From: Maricaulis salignorans
GTDB taxonomy: Bacteria; Pseudomonadota; Alphaproteobacteria; Caulobacterales; Maricaulaceae
Direction: 5' to 3'
DNA: 64,000 nt
Assembly (NCBI RefSeq): GCF_900103475.1
Contig: NZ_FNHG01000003.1
Location: 124,001-188,000 of the forward strand
The notes beneath the pieces are model-generated. The model searched no databases, was not told the origin of the DNA, and saw nothing but the letters and a program-made list of their open reading frames with translations. Shown here piece after piece: positions 35,575 to 43,933 of this stretch. Position 1 is the stretch's first letter; each line of letters begins with the position of its first letter. Made by a program: the position numbers and the translations under genes.

Positions 35575-36002
35575 GGAGCTCTCCTGAACCGGTCTCTCAG
35601 CGCGATCAGTGCGAGGCAGGCCCCGGCCACATCTGCGCCCTTATCCTTGTCGATCGCCCGCTTGAGCGCCTGGTCACGATTTTCAACCGTCAGAATGCCA
35701 TTGCCCACCGCGACACCGCGCAGGGACAGATCCATCAGGCCTCGCGCCGATTCGCTGCAGACATAGTCATAATGCGTCGTCTCGCCACGAATAACGCAGC
35801 CCAGCGCGACATATCCGTCAAAACCGGCTTCGCCAAGCACGGCCTGCGTGATCGCGCCCGGAATTTCCAGCGCGCCGGGCACTTCGACGATCTCAAAGCT
35901 GGCGCCGGCCTTTGTCAGCGACTGGCTGGCCCCGGTCACGAGGGCGTCAGCGATATCGCGATAAAAACTGGCGGCAATGATCAGGATACGCGGCTGGCTC
36001 AT
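35571..36002 (-). CDS. ribH: 6,7-dimethyl-8-ribityllumazine synthase
   Basis: RibH condenses 5-amino-6-ribitylamino-uracil with dihydroxybutanone phosphate to lumazine. The 143-residue product has RILIIAASFYRDIADALVTGA, VEVPGALEIPGAI, GYVALGCVIRGETTHYDYVC and GNGILTVENRDQALKRA, including the catalytic His in THYDY. The ATG at 36002 overlaps the ribBA-like stop by one base (TGATG); a GTG at 36005 is also possible. Its position between the ribBA-like gene and nusB is standard. Confidence 0.95.
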   Translation of the reverse strand: MSQPRILIIAASFYRDIADALVTGASQSLTKAGASFEIVEVPGALEIPGAITQAVLGEAGFDGYVALGCVIRGETTHYDYVCSESARGLMDLSLRGVAVGNGILTVENRDQALKRAIDKDKGADVAGACLALIALRDRFRRAP

Positions 36003-37120
36003 CACAGGGTCTCCGGGAAATGGCGCTCTTCGCTGACGCTCAGGCCATAGCCTTCAAGGCCGACAATGGTTTGCGGCTTGGTCGTCAACAGGATCATGTC
36101 CCGCACCCCGAGATCGAGCAGGATTTGCGCGCCGACACCGTATTCACGCAAGCGCCGGGCATGGCGCTCATCCTCTGGCAAGGCCGGATGCGCGCCCAGC
36201 CGCTCGACAATCGCCGTATGGCTGGTCTCGCGGATCAACACCATCACGCCAGGCCCGTCATGGCGGGACAGGGACCGGATGCCGGCCTCAACCAGACCAC
36301 CGCGGCCGCCGCCATCATTGAGCACATCATCGACGAAGCTGACCTTGTGCATGCGCACCATGGTCGGCGCGTCGGCCGAAGGCTGGCCCTTGACCAGGGC
36401 GACATGCTCGGAACCATCAAGCGTGTTTCGGAACACGACCAGTTTGAACGGACCGCCCCACTCGCTCTCAAACTCGGTTTCAAGGCGGCGCTCGATGAAA
36501 CGGTCATGCTTGCGACGATAGGCGATCAGATCGGCAATCGTACCGATCTTGAGGCCGTGCAATTGCGCGAAGGCGACCAGGTCTGGCAGCCGCGCCATCG
36601 TCCCGTCTTCATTCATGATCTCGCAGATCACGCCGGCCGAGCCGGCGCCGGCGAGGCGCGCGACATCGAGTGAAGCCTCGGTATGGCCGGCCCGAACCAG
36701 CACGCCGCCATCGCGGGCAACGAGCGGGAAGACATGACCCGGCGTGGCAATATCATCGGCGCCCAGCGCCGGATCGGTGGCGACCTGGATGGTGCGGGCG
36801 CGATCATGCGCTGATATGCCCGTGGTGACACCTTCGCGGGCCTCAATGGATACCGTGAAGGCCGTCTGGTGCCGCGAACGGTTATCCGAGGCCATCAGGG
36901 TCAGACCGAGCGTGTCGCACCGCTCCTGGCTCATCGCCAGGCAGATAAGACCGCGGCCATGCTTGGCCATGAAATTGATCGCATCAGGCGTGGCGAATTT
37001 GGCCGGAATGACCAGGTCGCCCTCATTTTCACGGTCCTCGGCATCGACCAGGATGAACATGCGCCCGTTGCGCGCATCCTCGATCACATCTTCGATCGGA
37101 GACAGGGGGATATCACTCAC
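36002..37120 (-). CDS. ribB: 3,4-dihydroxy-2-butanone-4-phosphate synthase fused to a degenerate GTP cyclohydrolase II domain
   Basis: The 372-residue protein has an intact N-terminal RibB domain (residues ~5-205): LVDAEDRENEGDLV with acidic metal ligands, SRHQTAFTVSIEAREGVTTGIS and GHVFPLVARDGGVLVRAGHTEASLDVARLAG. It converts ribulose 5-phosphate to the four-carbon riboflavin precursor. The C-terminal half has the RibA fold (YGVGAQILLDLGV, GLEGYGLSV) but lacks key residues: the three zinc cysteines expected near 256-280 are absent (VRMHKVSFVDDVLND), and the LRQEGRGIG loop reads LIRETSHTAI. GTP cyclohydrolase II activity is therefore unlikely; RibBX-type fusions of this sort are known. Overlaps ribE by ATGA. 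Confidence 0.9.
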   Translation of the reverse strand: MSDIPLSPIEDVIEDARNGRMFILVDAEDRENEGDLVIPAKFATPDAINFMAKHGRGLICLAMSQERCDTLGLTLMASDNRSRHQTAFTVSIEAREGVTTGISAHDRARTIQVATDPALGADDIATPGHVFPLVARDGGVLVRAGHTEASLDVARLAGAGSAGVICEIMNEDGTMARLPDLVAFAQLHGLKIGTIADLIAYRRKHDRFIERRLETEFESEWGGPFKLVVFRNTLDGSEHVALVKGQPSADAPTMVRMHKVSFVDDVLNDGGGRGGLVEAGIRSLSRHDGPGVMVLIRETSHTAIVERLGAHPALPEDERHARRLREYGVGAQILLDLGVRDMILLTTKPQTIVGLEGYGLSVSEERHFPETL

Positions 37121-37728
37121 GCGGAAGCCTCCGGAAATTCGCTCAGACGGGCGGCGTAGCGCGCCATGAGGTCAACCTCAAGGTTGACGCGCGCCCCGGT
37201 GCGCAGCTGACCCAGTGTCGTTGCGCTTGCCGTATGGGGGATAATCATCACTTCGAAACTGTCGGGCGTCACCGCATTGACCGTCAGCGAGACACCATCA
37301 ATCGTGATCGAGCCCTTGCGGGCAATGAAGCGATTGAGTGAAGCCGGCGGCGTCACGGTGAAGACAATCCAGCTGCCCTCCTCGCGCCGCGCGCCTATTT
37401 CGCCAACACCATCGACATGGCCAGTGACGAGATGCCCGCCCAGCTCATCGCCGATTTTCAGGGCACGTTCGAGATTGACCGCACTGCCAACTGTCCATTC
37501 GCCCAGCGTGGTCAAACGCAGCGTTTCCGGCGAGACTTCGACGGCATACCAGCCGCCGGACGAGGATGGCCCCTTGTCGACCACCGTCAGACAGGCGCCG
37601 GCATGGGCGATCGATGCGCCGAGTTCGATCCCCTCGGGCGCGTAAGGGCCCTCGATCTCGAACCGTTTGACGGCCTCGCCGCTGATCGCTCGGATGCGCC
37701 CAAGCGCGGTGACAATTCCGGTAAACAT
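37117..37728 (-). CDS. ribE: Riboflavin synthase, alpha subunit
   Basis: The enzyme dismutates two lumazines to riboflavin. The 203-residue protein has the duplicated barrel: [12 protein letters not shown] at the N-terminus (the MFTGIV motif), VSPETLRLTTLG, NLERALKIGDELGGHLVTGHVDGVGEI and KGSITIDGVSLTVN in the second half. Start and stop overlap neighbouring rib genes. Length is usual. Confidence 0.94.
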   Translation of the reverse strand: MFTGIVTALGRIRAISGEAVKRFEIEGPYAPEGIELGASIAHAGACLTVVDKGPSSSGGWYAVEVSPETLRLTTLGEWTVGSAVNLERALKIGDELGGHLVTGHVDGVGEIGARREEGSWIVFTVTPPASLNRFIARKGSITIDGVSLTVNAVTPDSFEVMIIPHTASATTLGQLRTGARVNLEVDLMARYAARLSEFPEASA

Positions 37729-38306
37729 CAGGAAATCCGCTCATAGCTTTCGTGCAAATCAAGCCCGCGCTCGACCAGGCTCACACGTTGGAATGTGGGC
37801 GCAGCGCCCAGCCGCTCAAGGCCCAGAGCTGCGATTGCCGCCAGCCCGTCACCGCCAAGCACGACCGGCGCGCGAAACCATTCGATGCGGTCGACCAGAC
37901 CGGTCTGCAGCGCCGCCGCCGCGATTGCACTGCCCGCTTCGATCATCACACTGGCATATCCCGCCATGGCCGCCCCCAGATCGCGATCCCGGAACAGGCG
38001 GACCCAGCGCGAGGTTTCGGCGTGCACAGCCGCTGTGGCCGGTGTGCGGCCCGCCGTGTCCATGATCAGGATATCCGGTTGGATCGGCCGGGCGACACCC
38101 TCGGGCCGCGCGGTCAATCGCGGGTCATCGGCGAGAATCGTGCCGATACCGGTCAGGATCGCCGCGTGGGCCGCACGCATGCGGTGAACCTCGGCGCGGC
38201 TTTCCGGCCCCGTAATCCACTGCGACGTCCCGTTGGCGAGGGCGATACGGCCATCAAGGGAGGTGGCGAGCTTGAGGGTGACACGCGCTGGGTTGCCAGC
38301 GCTCAT
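37728..38306 (-). CDS. RibD-type reductase domain only (no deaminase domain)
   Basis: A 192-residue protein matching the C-terminal NADPH-dependent reductase domain of RibD, which reduces the ribosylamino side chain in riboflavin synthesis. Features are [74 protein letters not shown] and APVVLGGDG. The N-terminal zinc deaminase domain of bifunctional RibD (~145 residues, HAE and PCxxxGxxPPC motifs) is entirely missing: the gene begins with an ATGA overlap on nrdR, leaving no room for it. It sits exactly where full-length ribD normally lies. The reductase itself is somewhat short but has its core motifs. Confidence 0.88.
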   Translation of the reverse strand: MSAGNPARVTLKLATSLDGRIALANGTSQWITGPESRAEVHRMRAAHAAILTGIGTILADDPRLTARPEGVARPIQPDILIMDTAGRTPATAAVHAETSRWVRLFRDRDLGAAMAGYASVMIEAGSAIAAAALQTGLVDRIEWFRAPVVLGGDGLAAIAALGLERLGAAPTFQRVSLVERGLDLHESYERIS

Positions 38307-38806
38307 TCGTCCTCAGCACCTTGTTCCGGCTGGTCTTCCGGGTCCGGATGACCGGGCGCGAGGTCCTCGTCGGTGATGAATTCCCGGAAATCCTGGACCT
38401 TGTGGAAGTCCTTGTAGACCGAGGCATAACGCACATAGGCGACGGCATCGAGATTCTTCAGGGCTTCCATCACCATTTCACCGACCCGGTCGGAGGTGAC
38501 ATCGCTTTCGCCGGTAGATTCGAGACGCCGGACAATGCCGGAAATCATCTGCTCGATGCGCTCCGGTTCGATATTGCGTTTCTGCATCGCCAGATGGATC
38601 GAGCGATTGAGCTTTTCACGGTCGAACTGGACCCGTCGCCCGGATTTTTTCAACACCGTCAGCTCGCGCAATTGCACGCGCTCGAACGTGGTGAAACGCG
38701 CCGAGCAGGCCGGGCATTGCCGGCGACGGCGAATGGCATTCCCGTCCTCGGCCGGACGGGAATCCTTCACTTGGGTGTCGAGATGACCGCAGAAAGGACA
38801 ACGCAT
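38303..38806 (-). CDS. nrdR: Transcriptional repressor NrdR
   Basis: NrdR represses ribonucleotide-reductase genes in response to ATP/dATP. The 167-residue protein has a zinc ribbon (Cys3, Cys6, Cys31, Cys34), and an ATP-cone with [65 protein letters not shown]. The C-terminus is acidic. It follows glyA after nine bases and overlaps the ribD-like gene by ATGA. No NrdR box is adjacent to its own operon that I can identify. Confidence 0.96.
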   Translation of the reverse strand: MRCPFCGHLDTQVKDSRPAEDGNAIRRRRQCPACSARFTTFERVQLRELTVLKKSGRRVQFDREKLNRSIHLAMQKRNIEPERIEQMISGIVRRLESTGESDVTSDRVGEMVMEALKNLDAVAYVRYASVYKDFHKVQDFREFITDEDLAPGHPDPEDQPEQGAEDE

Positions 38807-38815
38807 TGATCTACC

Positions 38816-40123
38816 CTAGGCCAATTCTGGATAGATGGGGAAGCGGGCTGTGAGCGCTTTCACCTCTTCGCGAACCTGGCCCTCCACTTCGGCATCGCCC
38901 TCAGGGCTTGCCACCAGGGAATCGAGCACCCGTACAATCATCTCGCCAACCTGGCGGAACTCGACCTCGCCAAAGCCGCGCGTTGTCGCCGCTGGCGAGC
39001 CGACCCGGAGCCCGGAGGTCACTGTCGGCTTTTCCGGATCGAAGGGCACGCCATTCTTGTTACACGTCATGTAGGCGCGCTCGAGCGCCTGCTCGGCGAG
39101 ATTGCCCTTGAGGCCCTTGGGCCGCAGGTCGATCAGCGCCAGATGGCTGTCCGTACCGCCGGAGACAATCGCGTACCCGCCCTCGGTGACGGCCTGGGCC
39201 ATCGCCTGGCAATTGGTGATCACATTGCGCGCATAGGTCTTGAATTCGGGCTGCAGCGCTTCGCCAAAGGCGACCGCCTTGCCGGCGATGACATGCATCA
39301 ACGGACCGCCCTGCATGCCGGGGAAGATCGCCGAGTTGAACTTCTTGCCGAGCTCGAGATCATTGGAGAGGATCATGCCGCCGCGCGGTCCGCGCAGCGT
39401 CTTGTGCGTCGTGGTCGTACAGACATGAGCGTGCGGCGTCGGGCTGGGAATGGCACCGCCGGCGATCAGGCCGGCAATATGCGCCATATCGACCATCAGA
39501 TAGGCCCCGACCTCGTCGGCAATGCGGCGGAACTCGGCGAAATCGATCTCGCGCGGATAGGCTGACCCGCCCGCGATGATCATCTGTGGCCGCAGTTCAT
39601 TGGCCTGTTTGCGCAACGCATCATAATCGATGCGGGCATCCGCCTCGCGCACACCATAGGCATGGGCGTCGAACCATTTGCCCGACATATTCGGCCGCGC
39701 ACCATGGGTCAGATGACCGCCGGCGCTCAGGGAGAGACCGAGGATCTTGTCACCCGGCTTGAGCAGCGCCAGGAAGACACCCTGATTGGCCTGGCTGCCC
39801 GAACTGGGCTGGACATTGGCGTACTGGACATCAAACAGCGCCTTGGCGCGCTCGATCGCCAGGGTTTCGACCACATCGACATGCTCGCAGCCGCCATAAT
39901 AGCGCTTACCCGGATAGCCTTCGGCGTATTTATTGGTCAGCGGGGAGCCCTGCGCCTCAAGAACAGCGCGCGAAACAATGTTTTCCGACGCAATCAGTTC
40001 AATCTGGCTCTGCTGGCGGAGAATTTCCGCGTGGATCGCATGCGCGACCTCGCGATCGGAATCGACCACCGACTGGGTGAAAAAACGATTCCCTGGTTCG
40101 GCTGTCGCAATAGCTTCCGGCAT
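38816..40123 (-). CDS. glyA: Serine hydroxymethyltransferase
   Basis: GlyA interconverts serine and glycine, charging tetrahydrofolate with one-carbon units. The 435-residue PLP enzyme has [64 protein letters not shown] and the cofactor lysine Lys241 in [14 protein letters not shown]. It is the first gene of a long minus-strand operon (nrdR, ribD-like, ribE, ribBA-like, ribH, nusB, thiL) with gaps of nine bases or fewer throughout. Confidence 0.97.
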   Translation of the reverse strand: MPEAIATAEPGNRFFTQSVVDSDREVAHAIHAEILRQQSQIELIASENIVSRAVLEAQGSPLTNKYAEGYPGKRYYGGCEHVDVVETLAIERAKALFDVQYANVQPSSGSQANQGVFLALLKPGDKILGLSLSAGGHLTHGARPNMSGKWFDAHAYGVREADARIDYDALRKQANELRPQMIIAGGSAYPREIDFAEFRRIADEVGAYLMVDMAHIAGLIAGGAIPSPTPHAHVCTTTTHKTLRGPRGGMILSNDLELGKKFNSAIFPGMQGGPLMHVIAGKAVAFGEALQPEFKTYARNVITNCQAMAQAVTEGGYAIVSGGTDSHLALIDLRPKGLKGNLAEQALERAYMTCNKNGVPFDPEKPTVTSGLRVGSPAATTRGFGEVEFRQVGEMIVRVLDSLVASPEGDAEVEGQVREEVKALTARFPIYPELA

Positions 40124-40300
40124 GTTCTGTCCTCTTCAACGCACACAGGCTTGGCGGATTGATAAGGCCGGTCTGCGCCACAAACAAGCGTCGAGTTACC
40201 GCAGGGGCACATTGAAACTCAGAACAGGCAACTGGATTGGTACGTATTTTGATCGCCGGCCAACAAGAAACCTGATTACCGCTATTCATGGATTATTGCT

Positions 40301-40319
40301 TGAACTGGCGAACAGTTCA
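40301..40319. promoter_or_regulatory. Inverted repeat between glyA and mucR
   Basis: TGAACTG-GCGAA-CAGTTCA has perfect 7-bp arms, 78-96 bases before the mucR start. It contains GAAC/GTTC half-sites but with nine-base spacing, which does not match the alphaproteobacterial LexA spacing of seven. The 40124-40396 interval is AT-richer than its surroundings, as expected for a MucR-type promoter, and contains no gene. Confidence 0.4.
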
Positions 40320-40396
40320 CAATACAAACCAAGAGATAATTATTGATCCGGCGCAACTCCCCCCAAAACGCCAAGCAAATTCGAAAGGCTCAACAA

Positions 40397-40819
40397 ATGT
40401 CAGAAGAAAACATCATGCTCGTCGACCAGGAAGAATTGCTTCGGATGACCACCGATGTCGTCGCTTCCTACCTGTCACACAATTCGATGCCAGCGGACAA
40501 TGTGCCCGAGCTGATTCGTTCGGTTCACACCGCGATGAAAGAAGTTTCCGGTGTTGAACTGAAACAGGAAACCAAATCCAAGCCCGCCGTCCCGGTCGCG
40601 AAATCGATCAGCGATGATTACATCGTCTGCCTCGAAGATGGCAAAAAACTCAAAATGCTGAAGCGCTATTTGCGTTCGCAATACAACATGTCGCCAGACG
40701 ATTATCGTCGTAAATGGAATCTGCCTTCGGATTATCCAATGGTGGCGCCGGCCTATTCTCGCAAGCGCTCGCAGTTTGCCAAGGATATCGGGCTGGGACG
40801 GGGCAAGAAGGACGCATAA
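40397..40819 (+). CDS. mucR: MucR/Ros family transcriptional regulator
   Basis: MucR proteins are H-NS-like AT-rich DNA-binding regulators of exopolysaccharide, motility and cell cycle genes in alphaproteobacteria. The 140-residue product has an N-terminal oligomerisation region and the Ros/MucR finger-like domain (IVCLEDGKKLKMLKRYLRSQYNMSPDDYRRKWNLPSDYPMVAPAYSRKRSQFAK). Cys78 and Asp81 of the Ros site are present, but the two His ligands are replaced (Tyr91 in KRYL; Gln95/Tyr96), so zinc binding is doubtful; zinc-independent members are known. The ATG at 40397 matches family N-termini (MSEEN). It ends in a strong terminator. Confidence 0.92.
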   Translation: MSEENIMLVDQEELLRMTTDVVASYLSHNSMPADNVPELIRSVHTAMKEVSGVELKQETKSKPAVPVAKSISDDYIVCLEDGKKLKMLKRYLRSQYNMSPDDYRRKWNLPSDYPMVAPAYSRKRSQFAKDIGLGRGKKDA

Positions 40820-40838
40820 AGCGCCCCTCACCTCACGA

Positions 40839-41075
40839 TCAGACGGAAATACCACGGCCGGGCTTTTTGCCTGGCCGTTTTTCGTCCGGGGATTTGGCGG
40901 CGGCCTTGCCCATCTTCCACGCCAGTTTGGACAATGCCAATTGGTCGATTTCGGCCCTGGTGGTGCGCACAGGCACCTGGAACACAACCTCTTCGCCAGT
41001 CGCCGCGTCGACCGCGGCAACACGAACACTGCCGCCAACCTGCTGGATTTCGATGTAGATCTCGCTACCGCTCAT
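40839..41075 (-). CDS. Small conserved protein, DUF6898-like
   Basis: A 78-residue basic protein whose first ~52 residues (EIYIEIQQVGGSVRVAAVDAATGEEVVFQVPVRTTRAEIDQLALSKLAWKM) resemble short alphaproteobacterial proteins annotated as DUF6898. The C-terminus is Lys/Gly-rich (KRPGKKPGRGISV). It follows hemA on the same strand 13 bases downstream. Its 3' coding end also contains the mucR terminator on the opposite strand. No function is known to me. Confidence 0.65.
   Translation of the reverse strand: MSGSEIYIEIQQVGGSVRVAAVDAATGEEVVFQVPVRTTRAEIDQLALSKLAWKMGKAAAKSPDEKRPGKKPGRGISV
40854..40882 (+). terminator. mucR terminator embedded in the convergent DUF6898-like gene
   Basis: ACGGCCGGGC, a TTTTT loop and GCCTGGCCGT (one G-U pair) form a 10-bp stem followed by TTTTT, 35 bases after the mucR stop. 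The whole hairpin lies within the last codons of the oppositely oriented small gene. Confidence 0.85.
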
Positions 41076-41088
41076 CGAGCCACCGGCA

Positions 41089-42312
41089 TCATCCCTTCAC
41101 CGCCAGATCCTGCTGCGACGCCCGCTGCCAGACATCGCGCAGCGCCTCGATCAACGCGTCGAACATGGCATCGGTGTGCAGCGGCGTCGGTGTCAGACGC
41201 AGGCGCTCAGTGCCCTTGGGAACAGTGGGATAGTTGATCGGCTGCACATAGATGCCGTGATCGTCGAGCAGCATGTCGGTCATGCGCTTGCACAGGACCG
41301 GGTCGCCGACCTGGACCGGTACGATATGTGTCACCGACGGCATGACCGGGAAGCCGGCCTCGGCAAGACGTAGCTTCAGCGTCGCGGCGCGCTCCTGATG
41401 CTTCTCGCGCAGCTCATGCGCCGATTTGAGGTATTCGACGCTGGCGCGCGCGCCCGCGGCCAGCGCCGGCGGAAGCGCCGTGGTGAAGATGAAACCTGAA
41501 GCCAGCGAGCGGATCGCATCGATCACGATCTCATTGGCCGCAACATACCCGCCCATCACGCCATAGGCCTTGCCCAGGGTGCCCTCGATGATGTCGATCC
41601 GGTGCATCAGGCCTTCACGTTCGGCGATACCGCCACCGCGCAGGCCGTAGAGACCAACCGCGTGAACTTCATCGATATATGTCAGGGCGTTGTACGTGTC
41701 GGCGAGATCACAGACCGCCTTGATCGGACCGATATCGCCGTCCATGGAATAGACGGATTCAAAGGCGATCAGCTTTGGCGCGTCCTTGGGGGCCGCGGCC
41801 AGCAATTCTTCCAGATGCGCGACATCATTATGGCGCCAGACATGCTTCTCGCAGCGCGCGCCATTCACACCGGCGATCATCGAGGCGTGGTTCAGCTCGT
41901 CGGAAAAAATGATGAGGCCAGGCAGGATCTTGCCCAAGGTGGAGAGCGTCGCTTCATTGGCGATATAGCCCGACGTGAAGAGCAGCGCCGCTTCCTTGTC
42001 GTGCAGGTCGGCGAGCGAGCGCTCGAGCTCGACATGATAATGCGTGGTGCCGGAAATATTGCGCGTGCCGCCGGCCCCGGAGCCGACATCGTCGATGGCT
42101 TTCTTCATCGACTCAACGACGCAGGGCAATTGCCCCATCCCGAGATAATCATTGGAACACCAGACGGTGACATCCTTGACCTGGCCGTCCGGAGCGCGCC
42201 AGCGCGCAACCGGGAATTCACCCTTGCGGCGAAGCAAATCGGCGAACACACGGTAACGGCCCTCGGCCTTCACACGGCGTACGGCCGCCTCAAACGCGTT
42301 CTGGTAATCCAT
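41089..42312 (-). CDS. hemA: 5-aminolevulinate synthase
   Basis: The C4-pathway enzyme condenses glycine and succinyl-CoA to 5-aminolevulinate, the committed step of alphaproteobacterial heme synthesis. The 407-residue PLP protein has [85 protein letters not shown] and the cofactor Lys248 in [14 protein letters not shown] gene for the next enzyme, hemB, lies 5 kb away at 47452 on the other strand. It is followed by the DUF6898-like gene. Confidence 0.97.
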   Translation of the reverse strand: MDYQNAFEAAVRRVKAEGRYRVFADLLRRKGEFPVARWRAPDGQVKDVTVWCSNDYLGMGQLPCVVESMKKAIDDVGSGAGGTRNISGTTHYHVELERSLADLHDKEAALLFTSGYIANEATLSTLGKILPGLIIFSDELNHASMIAGVNGARCEKHVWRHNDVAHLEELLAAAPKDAPKLIAFESVYSMDGDIGPIKAVCDLADTYNALTYIDEVHAVGLYGLRGGGIAEREGLMHRIDIIEGTLGKAYGVMGGYVAANEIVIDAIRSLASGFIFTTALPPALAAGARASVEYLKSAHELREKHQERAATLKLRLAEAGFPVMPSVTHIVPVQVGDPVLCKRMTDMLLDDHGIYVQPINYPTVPKGTERLRLTPTPLHTDAMFDALIEALRDVWQRASQQDLAVKG

Positions 42313-42437
42313 GCCGGCCTCATTTACGGTCTGCTGCGTCCATTCAGGTTTGAATCGACATATAGACCGTTAAGGCGTGCGCTGCGAATGGACGAAGCGC
42401 CGCACCCGGCAAAAAATCACAGTCGGCAGGAAATCGG

Positions 42438-42929
42438 CTACATGCGGAAGCGGATATGATCGGCCCAGAAACGCTCGACACGGGTCAGCGCCGTATTCAC
42501 CGCTGGCAGGTTGCCATCGTCCACGCCGCCAACCGCGCCCAGTGAGGCACCCTGGCGATCAAACAGTGCCGACAGTTTGGCCCGCACGGCATTGCCGCTT
42601 TCGGTCAGGGACACCTTGACCGCGCGGCGATCAACGGCCGAGCGTTCATGGCGGATATATCCGGCATCCACGAGCTTCTTGAGATTATAGGAGACGTTGG
42701 ACCCGAGATAATGACCCCGCGTTCGCAGCTCGCCGGCGGTCAATTCCTGATCTCCGATATTGAACAGCAACAGCGCCTGAACGCTGTTGAGATTGTCCAT
42801 GCTGTCGCGATCCAGCTCGTCCTTCACAACATCGAGCAATTGCCGGTGCAGGCGTTCAACCAGTTGCAGCAATTCGAGATACTGTGTGTTCGTTTCCGGA
42901 ATCGGGGCCAGATTTTCTGCCAATGCCAT
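42438..42929 (-). CDS. MarR family winged-helix regulator (LdtR-like)
   Basis: A 163-residue regulator with NTQYLELLQLVERLHRQLLDVVKDELDRDSMDNLNSVQALLLFNIGDQELTAGELRTRGHYLGSNVSYNLKKLVDAGYIRHERSAVDRRAVKVSLTESG spread over residues ~14-120. The RGHYLGSNVSYNLKKLV recognition helix is nearly invariant in alphaproteobacterial LdtR/MarR proteins, which control cell-wall L,D-transpeptidase genes in Liberibacter. The ATG at 42929 is chosen over upstream open sequence (to 42980). It is 125 bases upstream of hemA on the same strand. Targets in this organism are unknown. Confidence 0.88.
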   Translation of the reverse strand: MALAENLAPIPETNTQYLELLQLVERLHRQLLDVVKDELDRDSMDNLNSVQALLLFNIGDQELTAGELRTRGHYLGSNVSYNLKKLVDAGYIRHERSAVDRRAVKVSLTESGNAVRAKLSALFDRQGASLGAVGGVDDGNLPAVNTALTRVERFWADHIRFRM

Positions 42930-42995
42930 TATCACCACTCCACCTGATCGTTCTGATCGTTGGCGGCAGCCTAACAGCAACAGGCTAAAGAGCGT

Positions 42996-43889
42996 TTAAT
43001 CCGCCTTCCAGCTTCCGTTAAGCATCTTGTAGATGGCCGAAAAGTCGAGATCCTGGCCGCCCAGATTGCCGAACATCGCGTAGAGCGCCTCGGCCTGGGC
43101 ACCCAGCGGGGTCGAGGCGCCGGACGCCTGGGCCGCATCCTGGGCCAGCTTGAGATCCTTCAGCATCATCCCCGTGGCAAAGCCCGGCTTGTAGTCATGA
43201 TTGGCCGGCGTGCCCGGCATCGGCCCGGCAACCGGGCAATAGCTCGTCATCGACCAGGACTGACCGGAGGCTTTGGAGGAAATGTCGAAGAATTTCTGCT
43301 GGTCCAGGCCCAGCTTCTCAGCCAGCGCGAACGCCTCACACGTGCCGATCATCGTGATGCCCAGCAGCATGTTGTTGCAGATCTTGGCGGCCTGCCCTGC
43401 CCCGGTATCACCGGCATGCAGAATTGCCTTGCCCATGGCCTGCAGGATGGGCTCGGCGACGGCAAAATCGGCCTCCGCGCCGCCGACCATGAAGGTCAGC
43501 GTGCCGGCCGCCGCAGCGGCAACTCCGCCGGACACTGGAGCATCGACGAAGCGGAAACCCTGATCGACGGCGGCCTTGCCGACGAAGCGGGCACTGTCGA
43601 CGTCGATCGTTGAACAATCGAGGAAGAGCGTTCCGGGGGCGGCATTCGGGAAGACATCGCCGGCATAGACGGCGCGAACATGCTTGCCCGCCGGCAGCAT
43701 GGTGACGACTGCAGCAGCGCCGGACACGGCGTCGGCGGTCGATTTCGCTGCCTTGGCCCCGCTTTCAACCGCGTGCGCCAGGGCGGTAGCGCTGAGATCG
43801 AAAGCCCGCACCTCATGGCCCGCCTTGACGAGATTGGCCGCCATGCCGGAACCCATATTGCCCAGGCCGATAAATGCGATGATCGCCAT
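42996..43889 (-). CDS. mmsB: 3-hydroxyisobutyrate dehydrogenase
   Basis: MmsB oxidises 3-hydroxyisobutyrate to methylmalonate semialdehyde in valine catabolism. The 297-residue protein has the NAD-binding IAFIGLGNMGSGMAANLVKAGHEVRAFD, the substrate motif FVDAPVSGGVAAAAAGTLTFMVGG, and catalytic Lys in GAGQAAKICNNMLLG. C-terminal DYKPGFATGMMLKDLKLAQDAAQASG is typical of HIBADH. It lies 44 bases downstream of the HIBYL-CoA hydrolase gene, which makes its substrate. Confidence 0.93.
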   Translation of the reverse strand: MAIIAFIGLGNMGSGMAANLVKAGHEVRAFDLSATALAHAVESGAKAAKSTADAVSGAAAVVTMLPAGKHVRAVYAGDVFPNAAPGTLFLDCSTIDVDSARFVGKAAVDQGFRFVDAPVSGGVAAAAAGTLTFMVGGAEADFAVAEPILQAMGKAILHAGDTGAGQAAKICNNMLLGITMIGTCEAFALAEKLGLDQQKFFDISSKASGQSWSMTSYCPVAGPMPGTPANHDYKPGFATGMMLKDLKLAQDAAQASGASTPLGAQAEALYAMFGNLGGQDLDFSAIYKMLNGSWKAD

Positions 43890-43933
43890 GTGAAATCTCC
43901 CGAATTATGTTGCTGTGCGCCGGGCCGTTGGCC

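Noticed and set aside
37729-38306. ribD fragment considered a pseudogene
   Set aside because: The reductase domain is intact, and both ends overlap neighbouring genes in the usual coupled way, which argues for a functional gene.
40124-40396. Possible LexA/SOS box in the mucR upstream region
   Set aside because: The GAAC/GTTC half-sites have nine-base spacing rather than seven.
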